DNA from: CAZBME01 sp964645835
Lineage (GTDB): Bacteria; Desulfobacterota; Syntrophia; Syntrophales; UBA8958
DNA length: 64,000 bases
NCBI GenBank assembly: GCA_964645835.1
Contig: CAZYDG010000005.1
Location: 8,623 to 72,622 of the forward strand
Direction: 5' to 3'
The position numbers and the translations under genes were made by a program. This document shows positions 26,054 through 34,982 of this stretch, piece by piece (position 1 is the first letter of the stretch; every line of letters starts with the position of its first letter). The notes below the pieces were generated by a model. It ran no database searches, was not told the origin of the DNA, and was given only the letters and a program-made list of their open reading frames with translations.

Positions 26054-26680
26054 ATGAAAAAAGGACTTATTGGCAGAAAACTTGGAATGACGCAGGTGTT
26101 CGCACAAGATGGATCAGCTGTGCCTGTAACGGTTATCGAGGTTGAGCCTTCGGTTGTCATACAGAGAAAAACAGTAGAAAACGATGGCTACGCTGCGCTG
26201 CAGCTGGGCTATGGGCGTGTTAAGCAAAAGAGCGTCACGAAACCGCTTCAGGGGCATTTCCAGAAAGCGGACAAGGGGTTTTTCCGGGTACTGCATGAGT
26301 TCCGGGGAGAGTTCGACGGTGCTGAGGTGGGCCAGGAAATAAATGTCGATATGTTTAGCGCCGGCGACTTTGTCGATATCACGGGAGTATCCAAAGGCAA
26401 GGGGTTTGCGGGAGTTATCAAGCGTCACGGGTTTGGTGGCGGAAGAGCAACTCATGGGTCGATGTTTCACCGGGCGCCGGGTTCAATCGGGGCTAGTGCT
26501 GATCCGTCTCGGGTTCTCAAAGGTAAGAAGCTTCCGGGCCAAATGGGAAATGAACAAAAAACAATTCAGAATATACGCGTCGTGGCTATCAGACCTGAGG
26601 ACAATGCACTACTTGTGAAAGGGTCTGTCCCCGGAGGCCGTCGAGGTGTGGTTCTTATAAAACAAGCTATAAAAAAATAA
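26054..26680 (+). CDS. rplC: 50S ribosomal protein L3
   Basis: 208 residues from ATG at 26054 (MKKGLIGRKLGMTQVF); an in-frame ATG at 26048 would add two residues. The extension reaching the peptidyl-transferase centre contains HRAPGSIGASADPSRVLKGK. Early 23S assembly protein. Confidence 0.97.
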   Translation: MKKGLIGRKLGMTQVFAQDGSAVPVTVIEVEPSVVIQRKTVENDGYAALQLGYGRVKQKSVTKPLQGHFQKADKGFFRVLHEFRGEFDGAEVGQEINVDMFSAGDFVDITGVSKGKGFAGVIKRHGFGGGRATHGSMFHRAPGSIGASADPSRVLKGKKLPGQMGNEQKTIQNIRVVAIRPEDNALLVKGSVPGGRRGVVLIKQAIKK

Positions 26681-26735
26681 GGTATTGATGAGAGCAGATT
26701 GAACAATCTGGTCTTGCTGTGCGGAGGGGTTTGAA

Positions 26736-27356
26736 ATGCCAGTGGCGGCAGTCTACGATATAGAGAACAAACGGGTATCCGATATTGAACTCAACGATGC
26801 AGTATTTGGTGTTGAGGTCAATGAGGACGCTATTTATGAAGTTATAAAGATGCAGATGGCATCCAGACGAAGCGGAACGGCCTCATGTAAGGGAAGAAGC
26901 GATGTCTCGGGCGGTGGAAAAAAGCCGTGGCGTCAAAAGGGGACGGGTCGGGCGCGCGTGGGAACGATTCGGTCACCATTATGGCGTGGAGGAGGAATTG
27001 TTTTCGGTCCTCAACCGAGAGACTTTTCATTCAAAATTCCCAAGAAGGTAAGGCGACTGGCCCTTAAGTCCGCATTGAGCATGAAGGTCAAAGAAGACCG
27101 GATGATTGTCTTGGTTGACTTTCCTATGAATGAGATAAAAACTAAGAAATTCAAAGAAGTGCTTGATCGTTTCGGTCTGAAGAAAGCATTGTTTGTTATA
27201 GATCAATCCTATCCGCTTTTAGAGAAATCCTCACGGAATATTAAAAATATAAAGATGATACGGTCCGAAGGCATTAATGTGTATGACATTTTGGACCATG
27301 ATCATGTCGTCCTTTTAGAACCCAGTGTTAAGAATATAGAAGGGGCGTTGTTATAA
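26736..27356 (+). CDS. rplD: 50S ribosomal protein L4
   Basis: 206 residues. The exit-tunnel loop reads GGGKKPWRQKGTGRARVGTI, with WRGGGIVFGP following, both invariant. In Gammaproteobacteria L4 represses the S10 operon; no leader that would support this was recognised before rpsJ. Ends 2 nt before rplW. Confidence 0.98.
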   Translation: MPVAAVYDIENKRVSDIELNDAVFGVEVNEDAIYEVIKMQMASRRSGTASCKGRSDVSGGGKKPWRQKGTGRARVGTIRSPLWRGGGIVFGPQPRDFSFKIPKKVRRLALKSALSMKVKEDRMIVLVDFPMNEIKTKKFKEVLDRFGLKKALFVIDQSYPLLEKSSRNIKNIKMIRSEGINVYDILDHDHVVLLEPSVKNIEGALL

Positions 27357-27358
27357 TA

Positions 27359-27646
27359 ATGGAACTATATAACGTCATAAAAAAAGTATTGATAACTGAA
27401 AAAAGCACGATTGTGAAGGATGGGTGGAATCAGTACATCATAGCGGTTGATAATCGTGCAAATAAGATTGAAATAGCAAGCGCTGTGGAAAAACTCTTTA
27501 AGGTTCGGGTTCTCAAAGTAAGAACCATGAATATGTCGGGGAAAAAGAAGCGGGTTGGCAAAACAATCGGAGAGAAGCCGTCTTGGAAGAAGGCTGTTGT
27601 AACCCTCGCCGAGGGTAATCGTATAGAAATATACGAAGGCGTTTAA
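27359..27646 (+). CDS. rplW: 50S ribosomal protein L23
   Basis: 95 residues. ITEKSTIVKD at the N-terminus and NKIEIASAVEKLFKVRVLKV are typical of L23. It lies at the tunnel exit and docks trigger factor and SRP. Confidence 0.97.
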   Translation: MELYNVIKKVLITEKSTIVKDGWNQYIIAVDNRANKIEIASAVEKLFKVRVLKVRTMNMSGKKKRVGKTIGEKPSWKKAVVTLAEGNRIEIYEGV

Positions 27647-27669
27647 TAAAGTAGAAGGGTTGAAGACGC

Positions 27670-28491
27670 ATGGCAATCAGAACATATAAACCTACATCGC
27701 CGGGGAGAAGGTTTCAAACATGCTCGGATTTTGCGGAAATAACGGCTGTAGAGCCTGAGCGCAGTCTCAGCAAGCCCCTGAAGCGGACGGGTGGCAGGAA
27801 TAATAATGGTCGTGTGACGAGTCGTCATATCGGCGGAGGTCATAAAAGAAGATACCGCGTTATTGATTTCAGAAGAGACAAAGTTGACATACCAGCGAAA
27901 GTGGCGACTATTGAATACGATCCGAACAGATCATCGCGAATTGCTCTTCTTCACTACGCCGATGGCGAGAAAAGATATATCATTGCACCCGAGAAGATTA
28001 ATGTCGGAGATGAGATAATAAGTGGTGAGCGCGCTGATATAAAACCGGGAAACGCTGTACCGCTGAAGAACATACCGATGGGTACCCTGATCCATAACGT
28101 GGAACTGAAAGCCGGCAGAGGCGGTCAGATTATTCGGAGTGCAGGGTCATATGGTCAGCTGATGGCCAAGGAAGAGGGATATGCGCAGATCAGGCTTCCT
28201 TCGGGGGAAGTGCGTAAAGTATTGTTGGAATGTAAGGCAACCATTGGCCAGGTCGGAAATATTGAACACGAAAACGTGAGCATTGGTAAGGCCGGACGGT
28301 CAAGATGGGTGGGCAAAAGACCTCATGTGCGTGGCGTTGTCATGAACCCGGTTGATCATCCCATGGGCGGCGGCGAAGGGAGATCGTCCGGTGGGCGTCA
28401 TCCGTGTACACCATGGGGAGTTCCAACAAAGGGTCACAAAACGAGGACGAATAAGAGTACTGATAAATACATCGTAAAGAGAAGAGGTTAA
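27670..28491 (+). CDS. rplB: 50S ribosomal protein L2
   Basis: 273 residues. The NNNGRVTSRHIGGGHKRRYR segment and the C-terminal HPMGGGEGRSSGGRHP with its conserved His near the peptidyl-transferase centre are intact. Ends 3 nt before rpsS. Confidence 0.98.
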   Translation: MAIRTYKPTSPGRRFQTCSDFAEITAVEPERSLSKPLKRTGGRNNNGRVTSRHIGGGHKRRYRVIDFRRDKVDIPAKVATIEYDPNRSSRIALLHYADGEKRYIIAPEKINVGDEIISGERADIKPGNAVPLKNIPMGTLIHNVELKAGRGGQIIRSAGSYGQLMAKEEGYAQIRLPSGEVRKVLLECKATIGQVGNIEHENVSIGKAGRSRWVGKRPHVRGVVMNPVDHPMGGGEGRSSGGRHPCTPWGVPTKGHKTRTNKSTDKYIVKRRG

Positions 28492-28494
28492 GAA

Positions 28495-28776
28495 GTGGCA
28501 AGATCAATTAAAAAAGGTGCTTACATTCAGGAAAGGTTGCTCGATAAGGTAAGGAAGGCAGAAGAATCGGGCAGCAAGGTTGTGATTAAGACTTGGTCGC
28601 GCCGCTCTACGATCACACCTGAATTGATCTCACAGACGTTTGCGGTGCATAACGGAAAGAAATTCATCCCCGTGTTTATCACAGAAAACATGGTGGGCCA
28701 TAAACTTGGTGAGTTTGCTCCAACAAGAACATTTTTCAGCCATTCCGGAGACAGAAAATCCAAGGTGCGTAAGTAG
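28495..28776 (+). CDS. rpsS: 30S ribosomal protein S19
   Basis: 93 residues from GTG at 28495. RSIKKGAYIQERLL and TWSRRSTITPELI are diagnostic; HKLGEFAPTRTF forms the head contact. Three nucleotides separate it from rplB, implying coupling. Confidence 0.97.
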   Translation: MARSIKKGAYIQERLLDKVRKAEESGSKVVIKTWSRRSTITPELISQTFAVHNGKKFIPVFITENMVGHKLGEFAPTRTFFSHSGDRKSKVRK

Positions 28777-28820
28777 TCGTTGCGGAGTAACTGCAAGATG
28801 ACCCTAATGGAGTAGAGAAA

Positions 28821-29153
28821 ATGGAAGCGAGAGCTATTGCTAAATATATTCGGGTATCACCGCAAAAAGCAAGATTGGTTGTGGACCTGGTCAGAGGTAA
28901 AAAAGTTGAGGAAGCTCAGAAAATCCTCACCTTTACGAGAAAGTACAGCGCTGGTTATGTCGGAAAGGTATTGAAATCAGCAATCGCCAACGCGAAACAG
29001 AATCCGAATATTGATGAAAACATTCTTTATGTGAAAGAAATATTCGTGGATCAGGGGCCGTCATTAAAAAGATGGAGGGCTCGGGCACAAGGTCGTGCAG
29101 CCTCAATTAAAAAGCGAATGAGTCACATAACAGTCGTTCTTGATGAAGCATAA
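28821..29153 (+). CDS. rplV: 50S ribosomal protein L22
   Basis: 110 residues. VSPQKARLVVDLVRGK and the exit-tunnel beta-hairpin tip RWRARAQGRAASIKKRMSHI mark L22. Macrolide resistance insertions occur in that hairpin in other bacteria; none here. Confidence 0.98.
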   Translation: MEARAIAKYIRVSPQKARLVVDLVRGKKVEEAQKILTFTRKYSAGYVGKVLKSAIANAKQNPNIDENILYVKEIFVDQGPSLKRWRARAQGRAASIKKRMSHITVVLDEA

Positions 29154-29173
29154 TTATTGCAGGAGGTGCTAGG

Positions 29174-29836
29174 TTGGGGCAGAAGGTAAACCCGATCGGG
29201 TTGAGATTGGGCGGTGTTAAGAGATGGCGGTCGATGTGGTTTTCAGACAAAAACTACAGCGAGTTGCTCCATGAAGACTTAAAAATACGAAAATACCTGA
29301 AGAAGAAATTATTTCATGCAGGTATTTCGAGAATAGAAATTGAACGAGCCGCAAATAAGGCGAAGGTCAATATCTATGCTGCCCGGCCCGGAATCATCAT
29401 CGGAAAAAAGGGATCGGAAATCGAGAAACTGAAGAAGGATCTCGAAACCGTCAGCAAGAGCGAAATCATTATTAATATTCTTGAAGTCAGGAAGCCGGAA
29501 ATTGATGCCCAGCTGGTTGCTGAGAACGTTGCCCAGCAATTGGAGAGAAGAATAGCTTTCCGGCGTGCTATGAAAAAGGGTGTGACATCGGCCATGAAAT
29601 TCGGCGCGAAAGGAATTCGCATCAATTGCGCCGGCAGATTGGGTGGAACCGAAATGGCTCGTTCCGAATGGTATCGGGAAGGGCGGGTACCGTTGCATAC
29701 CTTGAGAGCGGATATCGATTGGGGATTTGCTGAGGCCCATACTGCTTACGGCTTGATCGGTGTAAAGGTACTTCTTTTCCATGGAGAAATATTACCGACC
29801 AAGAAAGAGAATGTACGAGATAGCGTTAGTAGATAA
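29174..29836 (+). CDS. rpsC: 30S ribosomal protein S3
   Basis: 220 residues from TTG at 29174 with AGGAGGTG six bases upstream. N-terminal GQKVNPIGLRLG, KH-domain GIIIGKKGSEIEKL and C-terminal INCAGRLGGTEMARSEWYREG are all present. Part of the mRNA entry helicase. Confidence 0.98.
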   Translation: MGQKVNPIGLRLGGVKRWRSMWFSDKNYSELLHEDLKIRKYLKKKLFHAGISRIEIERAANKAKVNIYAARPGIIIGKKGSEIEKLKKDLETVSKSEIIINILEVRKPEIDAQLVAENVAQQLERRIAFRRAMKKGVTSAMKFGAKGIRINCAGRLGGTEMARSEWYREGRVPLHTLRADIDWGFAEAHTAYGLIGVKVLLFHGEILPTKKENVRDSVSR

Positions 29837-29907
29837 GATAAAATGCCCAAGCCCAAAGCCGTGGTGGAGGGCTAAAAGGAAGGGCTGGAGATAGAGGTTA
29901 TCGTTTT

Positions 29908-30330
29908 ATGTTGATGCCGAAGAGGGTTAAGTATAGAAAGCTGCAGCGTGGACGCATGGGCGGCAAGGCCGTTCGGGGCAGCCAGGTTGCTTTCGGAGAT
30001 TACGGCCTGCAGGCCACGGAGTGCGGCTGGATTACAGCGCGCCAGATTGAGGCTGCACGTATTGCCATGACCCGTTACGTGAAGCGTGGCGGTAAAATTT
30101 GGATTCGTGTGTTTCCGCATAAATCGGTAACTAAAAAGCCTGCGGAAACACGTATGGGTAAGGGGAAGGGCGCACCTGAAGAATGGGTGGCTGTCATCAG
30201 GCCGGGCGCAGTTCTCTATGAGATGCAGGGCGTTACAAAAGAAATCGCCCAGGAGGCCTTCAGGTTGGCGTCTCATAAGTTGCCGATTGGAACTAAATTT
30301 ATGGCGCGAGGTCTGTCTGATGAAATATAA
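29908..30330 (+). CDS. rplP: 50S ribosomal protein L16
   Basis: 140 residues. MLMPKRVKYRKLQRGRM is the standard N-terminus and GKGKGAPEEWVAVIRPG the tRNA-contact loop carrying the arginine hydroxylated in some species. It overlaps rpmC by 11 nt. Confidence 0.98.
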   Translation: MLMPKRVKYRKLQRGRMGGKAVRGSQVAFGDYGLQATECGWITARQIEAARIAMTRYVKRGGKIWIRVFPHKSVTKKPAETRMGKGKGAPEEWVAVIRPGAVLYEMQGVTKEIAQEAFRLASHKLPIGTKFMARGLSDEI

Positions 30331-30511
30331 AGAAATAAAAGATCTGAGCGTGAATGAGATTCAGCAGAAAAACAGGGATTTGGATGAAGAGTTGTTTCGC
30401 CTTCGTATACGGCGTTCATCCGGGCAATTGGATTCGCCTGCAATGTTGAAGAAAGTACGCAGGGATATTGCGAGGATCAAAACCGTATTGAGAGAGAAGG
30501 AGGTTCGATAG
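30320..30511 (+). CDS. rpmC: 50S ribosomal protein L29
   Basis: 63 residues from ATG at 30320, overlapping the rplP end, with GAGGTC inside rplP as ribosome-binding site. The frame is open further upstream but L29 proteins are 60-70 residues and start MKYKEIKDLS-like. Two-helix protein with DEELFRLRIRRSSGQLDSP. Neighbours L23 at the tunnel exit. Confidence 0.95.
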   Translation: MKYKEIKDLSVNEIQQKNRDLDEELFRLRIRRSSGQLDSPAMLKKVRRDIARIKTVLREKEVR

Positions 30512-30515
30512 AGGT

Positions 30516-30773
30516 ATGGAAGAAAGGGGTAACCGTCGGACTATCAAGGGTGTAGTTGTAAGTAATGCCATGGATAAAACGATCGTCGTCCGGGTTGAGA
30601 GCTTCATCAAACATCCGGTTTTTCAAAAATATATAAGAAGATACGTTAAGTATAAAGCCCATGATGAGGGCAATCAATGCAAGGTCGGAGATAAGGTGTT
30701 GATTATTGAATCAAGACCGCTGAGCAGGGATAAACGCTGGCGAATGCAGGAAATTCTGGAAAAGTCGAAATAG
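30516..30773 (+). CDS. rpsQ: 30S ribosomal protein S17
   Basis: 85 residues. RRTIKGVVVSNAMDKTIVV and KVGDKVLIIESRPLSRDKRW are typical of S17, an OB-fold protein binding the 5' domain of 16S rRNA. Confidence 0.97.
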   Translation: MEERGNRRTIKGVVVSNAMDKTIVVRVESFIKHPVFQKYIRRYVKYKAHDEGNQCKVGDKVLIIESRPLSRDKRWRMQEILEKSK

Positions 30774-30786
30774 GGGAGATGTCTCA

Positions 30787-31155
30787 ATGATTCAGATGCA
30801 GACACTGCTGAATGTAGCAGATAACTCTGGAGCGAAGAAAGTCGCCTGTATAAAGGTGCTGGGTGGTTCAAAAAGAAGATACGCCAGTGTCGGTGATGTG
30901 ATCGTCGTTTCAGTCAAGGAGGCGATTGCAAACTCCAAAGTTAAAAAGGGCGATGTCATGAAGGCTGTTATCGTACGGACCGTAAAGGAAGTCAGGCGGG
31001 TCGACGGATCATATCTTAAGTTTGACGATAACTCGGCAGTCCTAATATCAAATCAGAATGAGCCGATTGGTACAAGAATATTTGGGCCTGTGGCGCGCGA
31101 GTTGCGGGCGAAGCAGTTTATGAAGATCATCTCTCTTGCTCCGGAGGTCCTCTAA
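30787..31155 (+). CDS. rplN: 50S ribosomal protein L14
   Basis: 122 residues starting MIQMQTLLNVADNSGAKKV, with ARELRAKQFMKIISLAPEVL at the end. Binds 23S rRNA near the factor site; also the docking site of silencing factor RsfS. Confidence 0.98.
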   Translation: MIQMQTLLNVADNSGAKKVACIKVLGGSKRRYASVGDVIVVSVKEAIANSKVKKGDVMKAVIVRTVKEVRRVDGSYLKFDDNSAVLISNQNEPIGTRIFGPVARELRAKQFMKIISLAPEVL

Positions 31156-31241
31156 TAATCCGGGTATAGCCAGATAGGTTGCTGCCTGGAGGGGAACTCA
31201 TGGCTTCATTGATGGGAACGCAAAGCATAGGATAGGAAAAG

Positions 31242-31562
31242 ATGGAAAACAAAAGACTGAAAAAAGGCGACATGGTCAAGGTTCTTACCGGAAAGGAAAG
31301 AGGGAAAACCGGGAAGGTCCTGAAGACCATGAGATCCGAAGGTAAAGTTGTCATTGAGAAACTTAATTTTGTTAAAAAGCATCAAAGACCTGACGCAAAA
31401 GGCAAAGGCGGAATCGTTGAGAAAGAAGGGCCTATCCACCTGTCTAATGTGGCCTATCTCTGCAGTAAGTGCAATGCGGGTGTGCGAATTGGTTATAAGG
31501 AAATCGAAGGCGGAAAAAAAGTTCGCATATGTATGAAATGTAAAGATCAATTGGATTCATAG
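31242..31562 (+). CDS. rplX: 50S ribosomal protein L24
   Basis: 106 residues. KOW motif KKGDMVKVLTGKERGKTGKV, then a C-terminal part with CSKC and CMKC pairs that could bind zinc, seen in some bacterial L24 proteins. Assembly initiator for the 50S subunit. Separated from rplN by 86 nt that contain a 12-codon reading frame (see findings). Confidence 0.97.
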   Translation: MENKRLKKGDMVKVLTGKERGKTGKVLKTMRSEGKVVIEKLNFVKKHQRPDAKGKGGIVEKEGPIHLSNVAYLCSKCNAGVRIGYKEIEGGKKVRICMKCKDQLDS

Positions 31563-31573
31563 GTCTGGTGAAA

Positions 31574-32125
31574 ATGGCAAGATTAAGAGATTATTATACA
31601 AAAGAAGTTGTTCCTGCGCTGGTTAAGAAATTCGGTTACAAGAATCCGATGGAAGTGCCGAAGATGGTAAAGATCGTGGTGAACATGGGTCTAGGAGAGG
31701 CAATCCAAAATGTAAAAATCCTTGATAGTGCTGCACAGGAACTCTCTGTCATCACCGGGCAGAAACCCGTCATCACAAAAGCAAAAAAATCTATTGCAAC
31801 CTTCAAACTACGGCAGGGTATGTCGATCGGTTGTTGTGTAACATTGCGCAGGGAAAGGATGTTCGAGTTTTATGCCCGACTGGTGAACATCAATCTGCCT
31901 AGAGTCCGGGATTTCAGGGGCATTGCGCCCAAGTCTTTCGACGGCAGAGGGAACTTTGCCATGGGCGTAAAGGAACAGATCATATTCCCTGAAATCGAGT
32001 ATGACAAGATAGATAAGATCCGCGGAATGAATATAGTAGTAGTGACAACGGCTAAGACGGATGAAGAGGCCAGAGAACTCTTAAGGCTCCTAGGGATGCC
32101 TTTCAGAGGTTCGAAGGAATCGTGA
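31574..32125 (+). CDS. rplE: 50S ribosomal protein L5
   Basis: 183 residues from ATG at 31574 (MARLRDYYTKEVVPAL); a GTG at 31568 adds two residues. Family blocks KIVVNMGLGEA, KPVITKAKKSIATFKLRQG and RDFRGIAPKSFDGRGNF. Binds 5S rRNA in the central protuberance. Confidence 0.97.
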   Translation: MARLRDYYTKEVVPALVKKFGYKNPMEVPKMVKIVVNMGLGEAIQNVKILDSAAQELSVITGQKPVITKAKKSIATFKLRQGMSIGCCVTLRRERMFEFYARLVNINLPRVRDFRGIAPKSFDGRGNFAMGVKEQIIFPEIEYDKIDKIRGMNIVVVTTAKTDEEARELLRLLGMPFRGSKES

Positions 32126-32165
32126 AAGATAGGAATAAGAATTAATCTCTGGAGGCAAGAAAAGC

Positions 32166-32351
32166 GTGGCTAAAAAGTCGCTCATCGCAAAGGCAAAAGG
32201 AAAAATGAAATTTTCGGTTCGTCAGTACAACCGCTGCCCCATTTGCGGAAGGCCGCGAGCGTATTATCGAAAATTCGATATGTGTAGAATATGTTTGAGA
32301 AATTTATCCCTTAAAGGGGAAATTCCCGGCATGATTAAGTCGAGCTGGTAG
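32166..32351 (+). CDS. rpsN: 30S ribosomal protein S14, zinc-binding type
   Basis: 61 residues from GTG at 32166. CPICGRPRAYYRKFDMCRIC forms a four-Cys zinc site, the short C+ class of S14. Located in the spc block between L5 and S8. Confidence 0.97.
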   Translation: MAKKSLIAKAKGKMKFSVRQYNRCPICGRPRAYYRKFDMCRICLRNLSLKGEIPGMIKSSW

Positions 32352-32374
32352 GTGGATTAAAGGAGTTAAATACG

Positions 32375-32776
32375 ATGGGGATGACGGATTCTATAGCTGA
32401 CATGCTGACCAGAATTAGGAATGCCAACAGGGTTCATTTTAAGACTGTGGATGTCCTAATGTCGAAAACTAATGTAAATATCGCAGGGGTTCTAAAGAAA
32501 GCCGGATATATAGAGGGATTCGAGGTCAAAAAAGACAGCCGCAATCATGATATATTGAAAGTTACCCTTAAATATCCGGACACAAAAGGGAGAGTTATTA
32601 CCGGTATCCAGAGGGTAAGCAGGCCCGGCTGCAGAATATATAAGAAAAGTGATGAGATTCCGAAGGTGATGGATGGGTTGGGTATTGCCATTGTATCGAC
32701 CTCGAAGGGAGTCATAACGGATCAGGAAGCCAGAGAGGCGAACGTCGGAGGAGAGATCCTCTGTAACGTGTGGTAG
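32375..32776 (+). CDS. rpsH: 30S ribosomal protein S8
   Basis: 133 residues with AGGAG nine bases before ATG at 32375. TDSIADMLTRIRNANRV and the C-terminal ISTSKGVITD-like block (IVSTSKGVITDQEARE) are diagnostic. S8 represses the spc operon in E. coli by binding mRNA at L5; not tested here. Confidence 0.98.
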   Translation: MGMTDSIADMLTRIRNANRVHFKTVDVLMSKTNVNIAGVLKKAGYIEGFEVKKDSRNHDILKVTLKYPDTKGRVITGIQRVSRPGCRIYKKSDEIPKVMDGLGIAIVSTSKGVITDQEAREANVGGEILCNVW

Positions 32777-32810
32777 AGATAGTTACCGAGGAAAATCAGG
32801 AGTATTTCAG

Positions 32811-33350
32811 ATGTCAAGAATTGGTAAAAAGCCGATTGAAATGTCCGCGGGCGTCAAATATATGCGAGACAATGATACTATAAATGTCTCCGGGCCGATG
32901 GGACAGTTGTCGATGAAACTGCCCGAAGGAGTCGATGTCGTTCAGGAAGACAAAACTCTCTATGTAAAACGTCTTTCAGATGATCGTAAGGGAAGATCCT
33001 ATCAGGGTCTGATCAGGACTCTTTTGAGCAACATGGTGACTGGCGTAAGCGTTGGATTCCAAAAGACGCTGGAAGTATCCGGCGTGGGGTACCGTGCTGA
33101 ATTGGGTGATGGTGTTATAAAATTAGCGCTGGGCTATTCGACTCCGCTGACCTATGCCATTCCGGAAGGTATTTCGGTTAAGGTGGATAAGCAGGTAAGT
33201 ATTATTGTGTCGGGAATTGATAAGGAGCTTGTGGGCAGGGCAGCTTCGGAGATTAGAGAGCTTAAGAAACCGGAGCCTTACAAGGGCAAAGGCGTCAAAT
33301 ATGCAGGTGAGGAAGTAAAACGCAAGGTTGGTAAGTCCGTAGGATCGTAA
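32811..33350 (+). CDS. rplF: 50S ribosomal protein L6
   Basis: 179 residues starting MSRIGKKPIEM. Two L6 repeats; C-terminal KKPEPYKGKGVKYAGEEVKR is the signature. Contacts the sarcin-ricin loop region. Confidence 0.98.
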   Translation: MSRIGKKPIEMSAGVKYMRDNDTINVSGPMGQLSMKLPEGVDVVQEDKTLYVKRLSDDRKGRSYQGLIRTLLSNMVTGVSVGFQKTLEVSGVGYRAELGDGVIKLALGYSTPLTYAIPEGISVKVDKQVSIIVSGIDKELVGRAASEIRELKKPEPYKGKGVKYAGEEVKRKVGKSVGS

Positions 33351-33411
33351 GCTGAAGTTTTGGCTTCAAGAAAAAATTACCATATATTGTATATAAAGGC
33401 GAGGTAAGACA

Positions 33412-33777
33412 TTGGCAACGAAGCAGGTTGAGAAAATCAGAGAAAAGCGAAAGGCAAGGATAAGGGGCAAGATTAGAGGAACCCAGACGAGGCCCCGTCT
33501 TTCAGTATTTCGAAGTGCAAGGCATATCTATGTTCAAGCAATTGCCGATGACATCGGAAAAAGCATAGCCGAAGCTTCCACGCTTAGTAAAGAGATTGTT
33601 GAAATAACTGCAAAAATGAAGAAGGCGGATATCGCGAAGGAAGTTGGAAAATTGGTTTCCAACCGCCTCAAGGCAATCGGTATAGAGGAAGCCGTTTTTG
33701 ATCGGGGCCGGTTCTTGTATCATGGAAGAGTCAAAGCCCTTGCCGAAGGCGCCAGGGAAATGGGATTGAAGTTCTAA
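33412..33777 (+). CDS. rplR: 50S ribosomal protein L18
   Basis: 121 residues from TTG at 33412 with GAGGTAA at 33401-33407. RPRLSVFRSARHIYVQAI and FDRGRFLYHGRVKALAEGAR identify L18, the 5S rRNA binder. Confidence 0.97.
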   Translation: MATKQVEKIREKRKARIRGKIRGTQTRPRLSVFRSARHIYVQAIADDIGKSIAEASTLSKEIVEITAKMKKADIAKEVGKLVSNRLKAIGIEEAVFDRGRFLYHGRVKALAEGAREMGLKF

Positions 33778-33820
33778 TATCTAATTGAGATTGCAAGATA
33801 ATAATTGAATGGGAGTAGTC

Positions 33821-34318
33821 ATGGGAAGAGATGAAAGGGGAGAAAGTGAGCTCCTCGACCGCGTCATCGCTATAAACCGCACGGCAAAGGTTGTTAAAGG
33901 TGGAAGGCGTTTCCGATTCAGTGCCATAGTAGTAGTGGGCGACGGACACGGCTCTGTAGGAGCCGGACTTGGCAAAGCCCACGAAGTACCGGAAGCGATC
34001 AGAAAAGGTATGGAGCAGGCGAAGAAGCGCATGCGGAAGGTATCCTTGGCCAGTAGAACAATTCCCCATGAAATTATAGGACAATTCGGAGCGGGCAGAG
34101 TGCTGTTGAAGCCGGCATCTGAGGGAACGGGGCTTATAGCCGGCGGCGCCGTACGTGCCGTTCTGGAAGTGGCCGGTGTTCATAATATCCTCACAAAGTG
34201 TCTAGGCTCACATAATCCGCATAATTTGGTAAAGGCGACTATCGAAGGACTTGGCAGGCTGAGAGATGTCGAGGAAATTGCCAAACTAAGAGGATTGTCA
34301 ACGATAAAGAATCAGTAA
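33821..34318 (+). CDS. rpsE: 30S ribosomal protein S5
   Basis: 165 residues from ATG at 33821, which has GGGAG at 33810-33814; the in-frame ATG at 33809 lacks a ribosome-binding site. AINRTAKVVKGGRRFRFSA is the S5 double-stranded RNA-binding signature; GSHNPHNLVKATIEGL is near the C-terminus. Confidence 0.97.
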   Translation: MGRDERGESELLDRVIAINRTAKVVKGGRRFRFSAIVVVGDGHGSVGAGLGKAHEVPEAIRKGMEQAKKRMRKVSLASRTIPHEIIGQFGAGRVLLKPASEGTGLIAGGAVRAVLEVAGVHNILTKCLGSHNPHNLVKATIEGLGRLRDVEEIAKLRGLSTIKNQ

Positions 34319-34339
34319 GAAGATGGAGAGGTAAAAGCG

Positions 34340-34528
34340 GTGGGACAGAAACTCAAGATCACGCTTGTAAAAAGTTATATAGGAAGACCGGAAAAGCAGC
34401 GAAAAGTCTTAAAGGGTATGGGACTGACGCGTATGAATCGATCAGTGACGCTGGTGGATACACCGGAAATCCGGGGAATGGTTATTAAGGTTTCGCACTT
34501 GGTCAAAACGGAAGAAATTGGGGCATAG
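34340..34528 (+). CDS. rpmD: 50S ribosomal protein L30
   Basis: 62 residues from GTG at 34340 with GGAGAGGT upstream. LKITLVKSYIGRPEKQRKVL and NRSVTLVDTPEIRGMV are L30-typical. Ends 4 nt before the rplO start. Confidence 0.96.
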   Translation: MGQKLKITLVKSYIGRPEKQRKVLKGMGLTRMNRSVTLVDTPEIRGMVIKVSHLVKTEEIGA

Positions 34529-34532
34529 TAAT

Positions 34533-34970
34533 ATGAATTTATCAACGTTAAAGCCACCAGCTGGGTCAAGAAAGAATAGAAAGCGTGTTGGCCGTGGAAG
34601 CGGATCCGGGCATGGCGGTACGTCGGGAAAAGGTGCGAAGGGCCAGAAAGCTCGTTCAGGGGGAAACAATCGTTCTGGGTTTGAAGGCGGTCAGATGCCT
34701 ATGGCCAGAAGATTGCCGAAGAGAGGATTTAGGAATTTCTTTCGCAAGGAAATTATTGTGGTGAACGTAGATCAACTGAATGCGTTTACTGCGAACACCG
34801 TCGTCGATGTGCCAGCGCTGATTCACATGGGCTTGATTAAAAAGATTGCGGATGGTGTGAAGCTTCTAGGCCGTGGTGAGATTGGTCATGCGTTGACGAT
34901 AAAGCTTGATGTGGTCAGTGAAAACGCCCGGAAGAAAATTGAAGCCGCCGGGGGCTCAATAATCGAATAA
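34533..34970 (+). CDS. rplO: 50S ribosomal protein L15
   Basis: 145 residues from ATG at 34533 (MNLSTLKPPAGSRKNRKR); a TTG at 34518 would add five residues. Gly/Arg-rich N-terminal extension RVGRGSGSGHGGTSGKG reaches into 23S rRNA. Late 50S assembly protein. Confidence 0.97.
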   Translation: MNLSTLKPPAGSRKNRKRVGRGSGSGHGGTSGKGAKGQKARSGGNNRSGFEGGQMPMARRLPKRGFRNFFRKEIIVVNVDQLNAFTANTVVDVPALIHMGLIKKIADGVKLLGRGEIGHALTIKLDVVSENARKKIEAAGGSIIE

Positions 34971-34982
34971 GGAAGTCAAAAT

